This document shows positions 9,770 to 20,427 of a stretch of DNA of 64,000 bases, one piece after another. The position numbers were made by a program, and so were the translations under genes. Source of the stretch: Zizania palustris (Eukaryota > Streptophyta > Magnoliopsida > Poales > Poaceae). The notes under the pieces were generated by a model, which was not told the DNA's origin, did no database searches, and saw nothing but the letters and a program-made list of their open reading frames with translations. The stretch spans positions 58,431,363 to 58,495,362 of the forward strand of contig JAAALK010000288.1 in NCBI GenBank assembly GCA_019279435.1, written 5' to 3'. Positions within the stretch are counted from its first letter, which is position 1. Every line of letters starts with the position of its first letter.

Positions 9770-11707
9770 TTATGCGAAGTATCGCTTTAGGTGCTCCGCA
9801 TGCCAAGTATGTGCTAACTCTTCACCTTCTAAATTAGCTAATTTAAAAGAGCCAGGGCATCCTGAACGAACAATTAGGTACGAACCTTCCCATTTATTTC
9901 CTAACTGCCCTGGCGCTATAATGCTTCGTAGAACAAGATGACCCGGTCTTAGTTCATTGAGCTTAACCTTCGGGTCAAACCAAGGCTTCGTCTGCTGATG
10001 ATACTTTGATAAATTTGCCACAGCTCGAAGTCTTGTTTCTTCTGATAAATCTAGCGAAGCTTGTCTTTCTTCTTCAATCTCCGGTTCGGTGCTGCGAAGT
10101 GATCCTCCTTTAAGCTCCGTTGGAGTCATAGCTTCATCTCCGAATAGTAGTCTGAATGGAGTAAAACCTGTGGACCTTGTTTGCGTAGTCCGAATGGACC
10201 ACAAAATCTTCGGAAGCTCTTCGGTCCACAGTCCTTTTACTAATCCTACTATCCTTCGATCTAGCCCTGACAAAATATTTCCATTGGCTCTTTCTACGGC
10301 TCCATTAGACTGAGGATGCCTCACTGCAGCAAAACATAACTGAATGCCTAGATCTTCGCAAAACTTCCTGAAAGGTTCTGCATCGAACTGTGTTCCATTA
10401 TCAACTATGAGTTGTCTAGGCACTCCGAACCGGCAAATGATATTCTTCCAAAAGAATTTATGTACATTGTTCGAAGTGATGGCTGTTAAGGGCTCTGCTT
10501 CTACCCACTTAGAAAAATATTCAATAGCTACCACTGCGAACTTCAGATTTCCCTTGGCTACTGGAAAGGGACCAATTAAATCCATACCCCATCTGGCCAT
10601 AGGCCATACCGGAGCAATAACTTGAAGAGCTGTTGGTGGGCGATGACTTCGTCGACCCATCCACTGACATCCTTGACAAGTGCGAACTAAGCTCTCCGCA
10701 TCAGCTGTTATTGTAGGCCAATAAAGCCCCTGGCGAAGTGTTTTTCCTGCCAAAGCTTGAGGGGCTAAATGGCTACCGCAAAGGCCTTCATGAATTTCTC
10801 GAAGAATTTCTTGACCTTCGGCTTGAGATATACATCGGAGTAGAGGGGAACATACTCCGGCCTTATATAAAATACCGTTGATTATTTGATAATTTCTAGC
10901 TCTAAGCTTCAATCTTGAAAGCTGTGGCTCTTCAGGTAAATTTGTTCCTCCCTGTAAAAGTTCCATGATTGAATTTTTCCAATCTACACTAGGAATGCAA
11001 AGAATCTCTGCAGAGGGAATTTGTGGCACCGAAGGTGTACTGAGCTCCTCATAGAAAGCTTCTTCTGGTACATCCACAGCTTCGGCTGCAGCTTTTGCTA
11101 AGATGTCCGCTTGCACATTTTCTGCTCTTGGTATACTCCGAATGGAAATACCCTTGAAGTGTGCTTCGATCTTACGGATTTCTTCTAAGTACTTTGCAAG
11201 CTGTGGATGCCGAACCTGAAAACTTTTATCTACGTGCCCTGCTACTATCTGAGAATCTGTCTTTATAACAATTCTTGTAGCCCCTAGAGCACGTGCTTTT
11301 CGGAGTCCCAGTAAAATCCCTTCATACTCCGCTATATTATTGGTAGACTTAAAGTTGAGTCTTGCGGAGTACATTGCTCTCTTCCTTGAAGGCGAAATTA
11401 ATACTGCTCCAATGTCTGCTCCGGATGCTTGGAAAGCCCCATCGGAATAAACAGTCCAAACTCCGTCACTTGACTTCTCCGGAACCAAAGTTGCAGGTGG
11501 AGTCCATTCTGCTACAAAATCTGCTAAGACTTGTGATTTGATTGTTGTCCTTGCCAGAAAAGATATGCCGAATGATTCTAGCTCAACTGCCCACTTCCCA
11601 ATTCTTCTAGTAGAATCCTTACATCGAAGCATATATCCCAAAGGATACGAAGTTGGTACAATTACATCGTGAGCCAAAAAATAATGTCTTAATTTCCTCG
11701 AAGCCAT
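9770..11707 (-). CDS. B1 pol C-terminal part: RNase H, archaeal-type RNase H, integrase
   Basis: One uninterrupted 645-codon frame. Residues 1-70 finish the retroviral RNase H. Residues 84-205 are the second RNase H with D89, E127, D151 and D201. The integrase follows: zinc-binding H306, H313, C344, C347, and a catalytic core D376, D436, E472 with exact DD35E spacing. The C-terminal region ends in HAEHLKRYFA. It would degrade the RNA of the hybrid and insert the cDNA. The Met is internal: the true polyprotein is upstream, separated by a stop at 11759. This is the best preserved pol segment in the window. Confidence 0.9.
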   Translation of the reverse strand: MASRKLRHYFLAHDVIVPTSYPLGYMLRCKDSTRRIGKWAVELESFGISFLARTTIKSQVLADFVAEWTPPATLVPEKSSDGVWTVYSDGAFQASGADIGAVLISPSRKRAMYSARLNFKSTNNIAEYEGILLGLRKARALGATRIVIKTDSQIVAGHVDKSFQVRHPQLAKYLEEIRKIEAHFKGISIRSIPRAENVQADILAKAAAEAVDVPEEAFYEELSTPSVPQIPSAEILCIPSVDWKNSIMELLQGGTNLPEEPQLSRLKLRARNYQIINGILYKAGVCSPLLRCISQAEGQEILREIHEGLCGSHLAPQALAGKTLRQGLYWPTITADAESLVRTCQGCQWMGRRSHRPPTALQVIAPVWPMARWGMDLIGPFPVAKGNLKFAVVAIEYFSKWVEAEPLTAITSNNVHKFFWKNIICRFGVPRQLIVDNGTQFDAEPFRKFCEDLGIQLCFAAVRHPQSNGAVERANGNILSGLDRRIVGLVKGLWTEELPKILWSIRTTQTRSTGFTPFRLLFGDEAMTPTELKGGSLRSTEPEIEEERQASLDLSEETRLRAVANLSKYHQQTKPWFDPKVKLNELRPGHLVLRSIIAPGQLGNKWEGSYLIVRSGCPGSFKLANLEGEELAHTWHAEHLKRYFA

Positions 11708-11758
11708 TATCAGAGCATAAACAAACTTCTCGAGTTCGGAGTATCTTGTCTTCGCTCC

Positions 11759-12409
11759 TTATAATGCTTCGGATACAAAATAAACAGGATTTTGGACCAA
11801 CTTCCCATTGAAATCTATTTCTCTAACAAGGACTGCACTGACAGCAGAACCTGTAGCTGCAAGGTAAAGGAGTAGGGTTTCGTCCGCAATAGGCACCGTG
11901 AGTGTAGCAAGATTACTGAGATACTCTTTAATATCTTCGAAGCTTTTTTGACACTCCGGTGTCCATGCAAAATCTTCGGACCCTTTCAATGCTTTAAATA
12001 TAGGCAAAATTCTCTCCGCAGACCTTGATAAAAACCTGCTATGTGTTGCTAAACGCCCAGTCAGCTTTTGCACTTGCTTTAAATTTTCCGGAGGAGCCAT
12101 CTTTTGTAGCGCAGTTATTTGAGTAGGGCTAGCTTCAATCCCCCTGCTTGAAACTAAATACCCTAACAACTTCCCAGCCTTAGCTCCGAAGATACATTTC
12201 TCGGGGTTAAGATGGATCCCACATGCCCGAAGGCTATTGAATGTTTTTGCTAAGTCTAGGCTATGTTGGTGCTTTAAAGCACTCTTTATTACAATATCAT
12301 CCATATAGGCCTCCACATTGCGACCTAATTGATGACCTAGAGCCTTAGCAACTAACCTCGAAAAAGTAGCCCGACATTTCTTAAGCCAAAAGGCATTCTT
12401 ACATAACAA
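11759..12409 (-). pseudogene. B1 reverse transcriptase C-terminal half and RNase H start
   Basis: Contains the catalytic YMDD box (12296-12307) in VEAYMDDIVIKS, then the thumb (LVSSRGIEASP, KLTGRLATHSRFLS) and the start of RNase H (LLLYLAATGSAVSAVLVRE). It ends at an in-frame TAA (11759) where the family has serine. A frameshift near 12360 separates it from the RT fingers. Confidence 0.85.
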
Positions 12410-13241
12410 AAGACTCCCGAAGGAGTTACGAAGCTTGTCTTGATCTCATCTTCGCGCTTCAACCATATTTGATGATAACCAGAATACGCGTCAAGGAAGC
12501 TTAATAACTCCGAACCTGCGGTGGAGTCGACCAATTGATCAATTCGGGGCATGGGGTAGGGGTCACGAGGGCATGCTTTATTCAAGGATGTGAAATCAAT
12601 GCACATGCGCCACTTTCCGGAAGATTTCTTTTTGACGAAGACTGGGTTGGCTAACCATTCTGCGTGAGCCACTTCTCTAATAATTCTAGCCTTCAACAAT
12701 TTTTCAACTTCGTCTTTTGCTAGAACAGCTCTTTATGCAGACATTTTTCGGAGTCCTTGCCGAACAGGCCGGGCCTTCGGGTTTACAAGCAAACTATGTT
12801 CAATGATATCCCGATCGACTCCGGTGATATCTTCGTCCGACCAAGCGAATACATCTAAATTCTCTTCCACCACCTTTTACAAGGAGGTTGCAACTTCTGG
12901 AGGTAAATCTTTACCAAATTTAAATGTATATTCTTTACCATCTTTAACAATAACCTTCGTTGCAATCTCTCCTTCAGGACTTGGTCTCTGGAAGGATTTC
13001 ATTAAAGCTTCAGAAGGGGCTGAAAAATTTTCTTGATTATCTTGCACATTGTTTACTTGTCTTGGATCAAGAGGGGGGCCATGACCATATTCCGCTCTCC
13101 GGGCGATAGCTTGATCTCCGAAGACAGTAAGGACTCATGCTTGTGTGGGCATCTTCATGCACAAATAATTGTGATGCGCCACAGCTCCGAACTGGTTTAG
13201 CATGCCTCTTCCGAAGATGACGTTGTAAGCATACGAGGCAT
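12410..13241 (-). pseudogene. B1 protease-RT spacer and RT N-terminal half
   Basis: The frame from 12699 carries RT motifs: WRMCIDFTSLNKACPRD, SFLDAYSGYHQIWLKRED and FCYVRMPFGLRN. Upstream, 12700-13241 aligns with the H sequence at 62900-63480, with several frameshifts and a stop. The PR core itself is in the next frame upstream, from which a 1-base loss near 13250 separates it. Confidence 0.8.
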
Positions 13242-15161
13242 CTACAACATCGAAATTACTTCTTCAGTTCGGGCCAACAAACCTTCTCCGAAGGTAACTT
13301 CCAGTCCTATTTGGCCGAGTGCATCAAGTGGAGGTCCTGCGAAGCCTTGCAAAGGACGGACCGCTGGAAGGAGATGCTTTCTGGAGATGCACAATTGATC
13401 GAAGGCTTGAACAAAAATGATGTCTGCCGAACTGCCTCCGTCAATCAATACTCTTCGAACTTCAGTGCCCGCAATATCAGCAATAATAACAAGTGGGTCT
13501 ACATGCGGGAATTTAATGCCAGCTGCATCCTCCGCTGAAAAGGATATCGGTACATGAGACCACTCCGGCATAGCAGCTGCAGACGACGAAGTCCCAATGT
13601 GGCCCACTTCTTTGACGTAGTCTCTTCGCTGTCTGTTTGACATGCTTCCGAGGATACCTCCTCCGGAGATGGGGAGGATTACTCTTTTCCCTCGGACTTG
13701 CCCTTCCTCTTGCTTCGGAGGTGGCATAACATTGGCCACTGGAGGGTGTCTTGCGGCTTCGAAGTTTTCTATCCGTGCCACAGCCTGGACCGGCTCCGGG
13801 CGCGCTGCAGCTGGAACTCGGTCGGTAGTACCTCGACCCGAAGTTCTTTCTAGATATTCTCCTCTTAGAGTGAGTATAGCCTTGCAAGTATCAGTTGCAT
13901 GGCTTCGATTTTCACCATGAATGCAGCAGAAAAGGGTCTGGCCTTTGCCAGCCATTTTCCCTGGCGGCCTCCAGCCGCTGACCTTGTTCCCCGAAGGCTG
14001 TGGAGCTCTCTGTGTGAACTTTTGCGGGGGTGCAATGTTCAAGACTTCAGAACGAGGGTGCTTTTGCCCCCTTCTCCGATCATGTTGAACTTCGAAGACT
14101 GGTTCTTGCGGCTGCGCCGAAGTTTTTACTTCTACTTTTACTTCTTGCAATATGGATGGAGTAGCTGCAGTTCTTCGAAGCCAACCCTCTTCCGACCTCG
14201 CATATTCCTCGAAGTATGACATCAGCTGAGAAACCGAGGATATGCTTTTCCGATGAAGCTTATCCAGGAGGCCTTGATGAGTGACACCTTCCCGAGCTGC
14301 ATCAACTACCGAAGATGTAGACAACCCTCGGATCTGTGACTTCGTATGAGCGAAGCGCTTGAAATATTGCCTCAATGTCTCTCCAGGGAGCTGCTTCACC
14401 TAGAAAAGGCTTCCTGTTGACATTGGAGGCACGAAGGTGCCTTGAAAATTGCTTACAAACTTCTTCTTCAGCTGCCCCCATGAATTAATTGATCCTGGCT
14501 TCAAAGACCAGAACCACCTTAATGCCACTCCTTGAAGAGCTAAGGGGAAGCACTTTGCCATGGTGTCTCGAACTCCTCCGCTAGCTTCAATTGCTAGGGC
14601 ATAAGAACGGGCAAACTCTCCGGGGTCTTCATCTCCAGCATACTTACAGAGCTTCGAAGTCTTAAACTTCGGATCAAAGCGAACTTTCTGCAGCTCAGGA
14701 TGCAGCGGAGATTCATTATCAAAGGAGGCATTCTCCTGGGCTTCGGGATAAATGGGTTCGTCGTCTTCAGGCACTTCTGGGATAGCTGGGATGGCTTGAG
14801 AATGAAGCCTGTTCGCAGCTTCTTGCCGCCATCTTGCTACTTCGGCTTGGAGGTTGGCCATTTGAGTGGCCATATCTCCAAGATTTTCTTCATCTCCTCT
14901 GGAAGGATCTTCCGGGTCTTGAGAACTGGTAGGATCAGTTCGAAGTGGGATTGAAGGTGGAAGAGGGACTCCAGGTGGTCGAAGTATGGAAGGAGTTGGC
15001 GGAGGAACTCCGTATGTACGAGGGATGGAAACTCCTTCCGGAGTTTGAGGTGGAGGGAACGTGGAAGGCCCTCCGACCTCAACCGTGTCGGATGGTGCCT
15101 CTCCGGAGATCCGAGAGGACCTCTGAACAGGGTTACGAGTTGCGCTCCGCTTAGGAGGCAT
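13242..15161 (-). pseudogene. B1 gag and protease
   Basis: ATG at 15159-15161 (MPPKRSATRN). The Pro-rich N-terminus and a short coiled region (MANLQAEVARW) are followed by a retrotransposon gag domain (LQGVALRWFW, LKKKFVSNFQGTFVPP). A zinc knuckle of form C-x2-H-x5-H-x4-C lies near 13882-13932. The protease site LIDGGSSADI is near 13416-13452. A single in-frame TAG at about 14400 replaces CAG, which D and E keep (FQVKQ). The frame is lost at 13250. Gag packages the RNA and PR cuts the polyprotein. Otherwise full length. Confidence 0.85.
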
Positions 15162-15203
15162 GATGTAAAGAGTTGGTAGAGAACAAAGTTTTTTGGACTA
15201 GAT

Positions 15204-15221
15204 TCCCCACGGACGGCGCCA
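15204..15221 (-). other. B1 primer binding site (tRNA-Asp type)
   Basis: On the minus strand TGGCGCCGTCCGTGGGGA starts two bases after the LTR. Its first nine bases match the complement of the 3' end of plant tRNA-Asp as I recall it. H has the same site with GACC in place of GTCC. Confidence 0.7.
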
Positions 15222-15223
15222 AC

Positions 15224-15718
15224 TGTTGGCGTAAAAGATCACGCTAACAGGTTTTTGTAGAATAGAAACTAACAAACGAAGTGTTTGTGAAGTGAACTGT
15301 TCTAAGCCTCCGAAAGGATAACAACTTAGAATAGCTCGAATGTGTGTATTGAATAACTTGTATTCGGTCCCTATTAAAGAGTTAAACGGGGGGTATTTAT
15401 AGGCCCAAGCATTAAGGAAAAGACCTATTTACCCCTCTGTTACAACCGACATAGTGGAAACTATTCGGTACCCTTGATAGGGCTAAAATGGTAAAAGACC
15501 AATCTAATAAGAAAAAAGATAAGTCTTTCATCTTAGCTGGCAAAAAAGATCTCAAAGAGCATTAGTTCGAAGATATACTCCGGACCAATGCCTATCTTCG
15601 TACTTCGAGCTTGACTCAGTACATCTTCGAAGATGGACGTCTGGAAACCTTCGAATCCATTATCTGCCTTTGTGCTGTTATGGCAATAACCCTGAGGATG
15701 GAATATTTTCCCCCAACA
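15224..15718 (-). repeat. B1 5' LTR
   Basis: 495 bp, TGTTGGCG...CCCAACA. Supplies the element promoter on the minus strand (TATAAATA in sense orientation). One T to C change breaks the GCGTAA/TTACGC tip hairpin present in the left copy. Confidence 0.95.
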
Positions 15719-17007
15719 CTCTCCTTTTCTCTCTGGTTTATGCGCCGCCAAACATTTTTCCTTGTCTGTTTGCCTTGCATTTATTTCATTCCTACAGTTG
15801 TTTTGAAGCTTCGATTCTCCATCCGTGCACAGTAGTATTTGTTATTTCGATTCACGTGCACAGGCACTCTAATGAGTTTTGGGCTTCGGCTGGCGTGGGG
15901 TTGCTTCTGTTCTTCACGAGCAGAATACTAGTTCTTGCTGTTTGCAAGTAGTACTCCTCCACTGTAGCAACAGTACTCTTGTGCTAGCTTTTTGCTTTTA
16001 CTGCTCAAATTTTTGATCGGGTTGACAGGACTGAAGTCTCTTTTCTAGGTGTTCTCTGGCGAAGCCCCTTCTCTGTTCGAAGCCCCTCAGCTCCGTGAGG
16101 TAGGCTTCGATCTAACATCTTCTAAGGCTTCGCAGAACACTTTGACCTCTAACAGCTTCACATACTTCGATAGTCCTTGCGACGGTGTTCACTGTCACTA
16201 GCTGTTCGAAGTCGATACTTCGTTAGGCTTCAGACTTAGCTTCGAAGCTAATCTCACTAATAGACTTCAAATTTGTTTTCTGTCGCGTGTCAGCCTTCGA
16301 TTCTCTCTTCGAAGCTCGCTCTGTTCGAAGGTAGAAAGATAGGCTTTGAATTTGTTTTCTGTCGTGTGTCAGGCATCGCTTCTCTGTTCGAAGGTCATTC
16401 GTCTGTGTGTTGTGTTCGAAGTTCTATGTTCGAAGGTTTAGCTCCGAAGCACGCGGTTCGAAGGTGTTGTGTTCGAAGCCTTACCTTCGAAGTACACACT
16501 TCGAAACAGGCTCCGACTTTGTCACACTTCGCTTCGAAGCTTACTTCGCTTTCTGCCACTTCGAATTAGGCTAGACAAAAAATACCTTCGGCATCCTTTC
16601 AATAGCCTTCGAAGCAGGCTTCGTCACCAACCTCCGAAGCAGGCTTCGACACTACGAAGCAGGCTTCGTCGAGCGAAGCAGGCTTCGACGAGCAGTGAAC
16701 AAGAGACAGATTTGAACAGGTAACTTCTCTTCTCTCTCATAGTGCATCGAGATTGCTATACTGAGAAGTTTTTATCTTGCCTAATCTTGCGTATATTGTT
16801 TATCTGTCTATTAGCACTATTTTGATAGTTCTCTGTTTTGTCATCAGCTGCTTCTAGGCTAGATACCTTTAGACTTAGGTTATCTGTTTATTTTCTGCTG
16901 CTTAGTCTTTTGAGGTGCGTTGGGTATTAGGAACAGGCCATTGATTCGAAAGAATTTTTTTAAGGCGCCGATTCACCCCCCCTCTGGTCGCTACTTTCGG
17001 TCCTACA
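15719..17007 (+). mobile_element. Solo Sirevirus LTR A, 3' part
   Basis: Resumes with CTCTC (second copy of the B1 target duplication, 15719-15723) and ends GGTCCTACA. It matches 2100-3695 of Sirevirus-1. The 16060-16720 part is saturated with TTCGAAG and GAAGCAGGCTTCG. No gene seen. Confidence 0.9.
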
Positions 17008-17012
17008 ACAAC
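17008..17012. repeat. Target site duplication ACAAC (right) of LTR A
   Basis: Partner of 3760-3764. Removing LTR A and one ACAAC restores the C pol frame (RPYKQ followed by PPRRFN). Confidence 0.9.
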
Positions 17013-17829
17013 CCCCTCGTCGCTTTAATTCGGCCTTGTATGACCGAGTTAAAGAAGAAGTAGAACGATTACTCAAGGCTGAGTTTATTAGGCCGTGCAT
17101 GTATGCTGAATGGGTCACTAATATTGTGCCTATAGAGAAGAAAGGAAGCGGCAAAATACGGGTTTTCATTGATTTTAGGGATCTGAACAAGGCCACTCCG
17201 AAATACGAGTATCCCATGCCGATAGCCGATATGTTGATCAACAAAGCTTTAGGACACAAGGTACTAAGTTTTCTTGATGGCAACGCTGGTTATAATCAAA
17301 TTTTATGGCCGAAGAGGACGTCTACAAGACAACCTTTTGATGCCCTAGTTTTGTCGGTTTATTTGAGTGGGTAGTCATGACTTTTTGTTTAAGGAATGCT
17401 GGCGCTACATATCAACGTGCTATGAATTTGATCTTTCATGACTTGCTAGGAGTTATGTTAGAAGTATACATAGATGATGTTGTAGTCAAATCAGACGCTA
17501 TGGGAATCCACTTAGCCGATTTAAAAGTTGGTTTTGATTGGATGCAGCGATATGGCTTAAAAATGAACCCACTCAAATGTGCTTTTGGCATGTCAACAAG
17601 CAAGTTCTTAGGATTCATGATCCATGAAAGAGGTATTGAAATTGATCCTAAGAGGCTTGAAAAGATTAGAAACTTTGAAGTGCTGACATGCAGGAGAGAT
17701 GTGCAAAAGTTGCTAGGCAAGATGAATTATTGGCGTCACTTTATATCTAACTTGTCTGGCAAAATTGATGCGTTTGTCCCTATACTCCGGCTAAAGAATG
17801 AGGTCGAGTTCACTTGGGTGGCAAGTTAG
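17008..17829 (+). pseudogene. Tat element C reverse transcriptase
   Basis: Frames 17036-17374 and 17377-17829 give the RT: IRVFIDFRDLNKATPKYEYP, VLSFLDGNAGYNQI, then AMNLIFHDLLGVMLEVYIDD (catalytic YIDD) and HERGIEIDPKRLEKI. A 1-base deletion before the ATGGCCGAAGAGG block (near 17305) and a stop at 17372 break it. Element F has the intact spelling at the first site. A further TAG lies at 17827. Confidence 0.85.
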
Positions 17830-18648
17830 CAAAGCTCCTTTGAAAAGATTAAAGAGTGCTTGTCATCACCACCCGTGGTGAGAGCACCAAAGGCTGGAAT
17901 CCCATTTCGGCTATACATCGCTGTAGAAGATAGCATGATAGGGGCCGTGCTAACCCAAGAGGTGGAGGGAAGAGAGTACATCATCACATTATTGAGTCGC
18001 CGCCTGCTAGATGCTGAAACCAAGTACGTGTTTATGGAGCGTCTGTGTTTATTACTTTATTATGCATGTACCAAATTACGTCACTATCTTCTTCCTACCA
18101 CATGTATTGTCGCTTGCAAAACCAACGTCATAAAATACATGTTGCAAAAGATGATTCTGAGTGTAAGAGTCGGAAAGTGGGCTTACGTTTTGATTGAGTA
18201 CGATTTGGATTATGAACCTCTAAGAGCTATGAAAGGCCAAATTGTCACTAATTTTATAGTTGATCATCACGTAGATGTCAATTGGGGTAACGATATTTCT
18301 CTAATTGAGGTAGTGCCATGGAAACTTTATTTTGATGGTTCAGCCTGTAAGAATGGCCAAGGTATCGGGGTAGTTCTCATATCACCTAGTGGCATGCACT
18401 TTGAAACCTCGTCCCGTTTGGATTTTCCTTCTACTAATAACCAAGCTGAATATGAGGCTTTATTACTAGGGCTTGAATTGCTAGAATCCATAGGTGGTAA
18501 ACATGTCCATGCACATGGTGATTCTTTATTAGTAGTACAACAAGTAGCTAAAAGTGCTCAATGTTTTAATGTTTGGCTAAATAGTTACTTGGATAAATGT
18601 TTAGACACAATTGCTACTTTCGATGACTTTAAAATTACTCACTTGTGA
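17830..18648 (+). pseudogene. Tat element C RNase H and second RNase H
   Basis: The frame from 17860 has the retroviral RNase H (RLYIAVEDSMIGAVLTQEVE, LCLLLYYACTKLRHYLL), then the Tat-type second RNase H with active residues in LYFDGSACKNGQGIGVV, NNQAEYEALLLGLELL and AHGDSLLVV. The frame ends at 18648 in the following linker. Apart from the stop at 17827 this block is nearly intact. Confidence 0.85.
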
Positions 18649-19576
18649 AGAGAGGCCAACTCAATTGCAAATTATTTGGCTCAGCAAGCATCTGGCTATC
18701 AGGTTAGTAGAGGAAAATTTTCTATACAGAAAAACCAATGCTTGGTCTCATTGTTGAAGCCATAAACTTTGGAGCTACTGGACCCTCCGGATTGGACCTC
18801 TCCAATCACCGAATGGTGTGGTGTGCTGGAACCCTTGTGTCGGAGCCCTTCGTCCATCGAAGGATCCCGCACACTGGAGCCCTTGCGCCGAGGCCTTCTG
18901 GACAACATAAGCCTTAGCGCGTTGGGCCCCTCCGATGGAAGGCTTCGGTCTGATGGGCTCCGCACAGCTGATCCGGTCAGCCTTTAGCAAAGACAGGAAA
19001 TGCCCAGGGGCACTCCGAAGTTAGCAATTTAGACATTACTCTAAGAAAGGAGTTAGTAAACCCTCCGGATGTCCATAAGGATGATTGGAGAATTCCAATT
19101 GTCCGGTATTTAAGAAATCCCAATTAGAGGGTTGATCAAAAGTTCGGCGACAAGCGTTTAAATTTGTATTGCTAGGTGATGTATTGTACCGCCGAACTAT
19201 TGATGGAGTACTTTTAAGGTGTTTAGAGGACAATCAATCTAAAGTAGCTATAGGAGAAGTCCATAAGGGCATTGAGGCACTCATCAGTCGACCCAGAAAA
19301 TGAGTTGGATGCTCAAAAGAGCATGTTTCTACTGGCCGACTATGATCGAAGATTGTTTTAAATACTATAGAGGGTGTGAGGCATGTCAAAAGTTTGGTAA
19401 TATTCAGCTAGCTCCTGCATCGCTACTTAATCCTATTATCATGCCATGACCATTCCGAGGTTAGGGTTTAGACTTCATCAGCCAAATTCATCCTCCCTCT
19501 TCAAAAGGGCATCAGTTCGTGTTGATGGCGATAGACTACTTCACCAAATGGACCTGAAGCCACGCCTCTTAAGAAT
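18649..19576 (+). pseudogene. Tat element C RNase H-integrase linker and integrase zinc finger (degenerate)
   Basis: 18649-18765 aligns with the F linker (GYQ/V-x-RGKFSI). 18765-19020 is a GC- and CCGAAG-rich insert also present, in diverged form, in F (52240-52510). 19030-19560 matches the pre-integrase and HHCC region, including a WPTMIEDCF-type stretch at about 19335, with many stops. Confidence 0.6.
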
Positions 19577-20341
19577 ATGACTCACAATGAGGTAACTGAC
19601 TTTATCTTGAAGCACATTATACATAGATTCGGTATTCCCCAGACTCTCACTACAGACCAAGGTACTTCATTTGTTGCTAAAGAAGTGAGAGACTTTTCCA
19701 AATTTTATGGTATTAAGTTAATGAATTCATCACCATACTATGCTCAAGCCAATGGTCAGGCCGAGTCTAGTAATAAAACTGTGATTAAACTCATTAAGAA
19801 GAAAATTGAAGAGTTCCCTAAAAGGTGGCATGAGGTGCTTTCAGAAGCATTGTGCGCTAGTAGAATTGCAAAGCACGATGCTACCAAAGTTAGTCCATAT
19901 GAGTTAGTATATGGACATGAAGCCGTTCTACCATTAGAAGTGGATCTTGGCTCTTTACGATTTCTTAAGCAAGATGGGTTATCGGTCAATGAATATGAAA
20001 CTCTTTTGAAAGACAATTTAGAGGAAGTGACCGATAACATTTTAATGGATTTAGAAGCTATAGAAAAGGACAAGAGGAGAGTCGCTAGAGCCTACAACAA
20101 AAGAGTTAAACCAAAATCGTTTCAAGTTGGTGACTTGGTTTGGAAGACGATTTTACCCTTAGGCACTAAGAGCCCCAAATTTGGTAAATGGGCACCTAGT
20201 TGGGTAGGCCCTTTCAAAATAGCCGAAATCACTCGAGGTAATACATACGTGTTAGAATCTCTACAAGGAGAGCAGTTTCGAAGAGCTTTGAATGGTAGAT
20301 ACTTGAAAAAGTACTTCCCAAGTGTGTGTCAAAGCGCTTGA
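19577..20341 (+). CDS. Tat element C integrase, core and C-terminus
   Basis: 254-codon open frame. It starts after the first catalytic Asp and keeps D27 (TLTTDQGTSF) and E63 (QANGQAESSNK) with 35-residue spacing. The C-terminal part has FQVGDLVWK and KWAPSWVGPF and ends LNGRYLKKYFPSVCQSA. The upstream third of the integrase is degenerate, so the piece cannot work alone. It is the end of the pol reading frame. Confidence 0.85.
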   Translation: MTHNEVTDFILKHIIHRFGIPQTLTTDQGTSFVAKEVRDFSKFYGIKLMNSSPYYAQANGQAESSNKTVIKLIKKKIEEFPKRWHEVLSEALCASRIAKHDATKVSPYELVYGHEAVLPLEVDLGSLRFLKQDGLSVNEYETLLKDNLEEVTDNILMDLEAIEKDKRRVARAYNKRVKPKSFQVGDLVWKTILPLGTKSPKFGKWAPSWVGPFKIAEITRGNTYVLESLQGEQFRRALNGRYLKKYFPSVCQSA

Positions 20342-20412
20342 AAGTGTCAAAAGGCTGATATGTAAAGTATCGTCTTTAGCCCGTTATGCTTTTAGTTCAC
20401 TTAGTTCACTAA

Positions 20413-20427
20413 AAGGAAGGGGGCATG
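20413..20427 (+). other. Element C polypurine tract
   Basis: AAAGGAAGGGGGCATG-type purine run ends directly before the LTR start TGTTGATAG. Expected plus-strand primer site. Confidence 0.65.

Larger units (their letters stand above)
4417..15718 (-). mobile_element. Complete Ty3/gypsy Tat-lineage element B1 (11.3 kb)
   Basis: Two 495 bp LTRs, 5 bp target duplications, a tRNA-Asp-type primer site and a polypurine tract. Gag-PR-RT-RH-aRH-INT lie on the minus strand. The second RNase H (RVT_3-like) between RH and INT is the mark of the Tat lineage. A spliced gene on the + strand fills 5317-8909, a layout like the antisense gene known in Grande elements. The LTRs differ at about 14 of 495 sites (hand count). 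Gag, PR and RT are broken, so it is not autonomous. Confidence 0.9.

Noticed and set aside
15204..15221. Possible tRNA gene because of tRNA-like bases
   Set aside because: Only the 18-base primer site is present. No cloverleaf.
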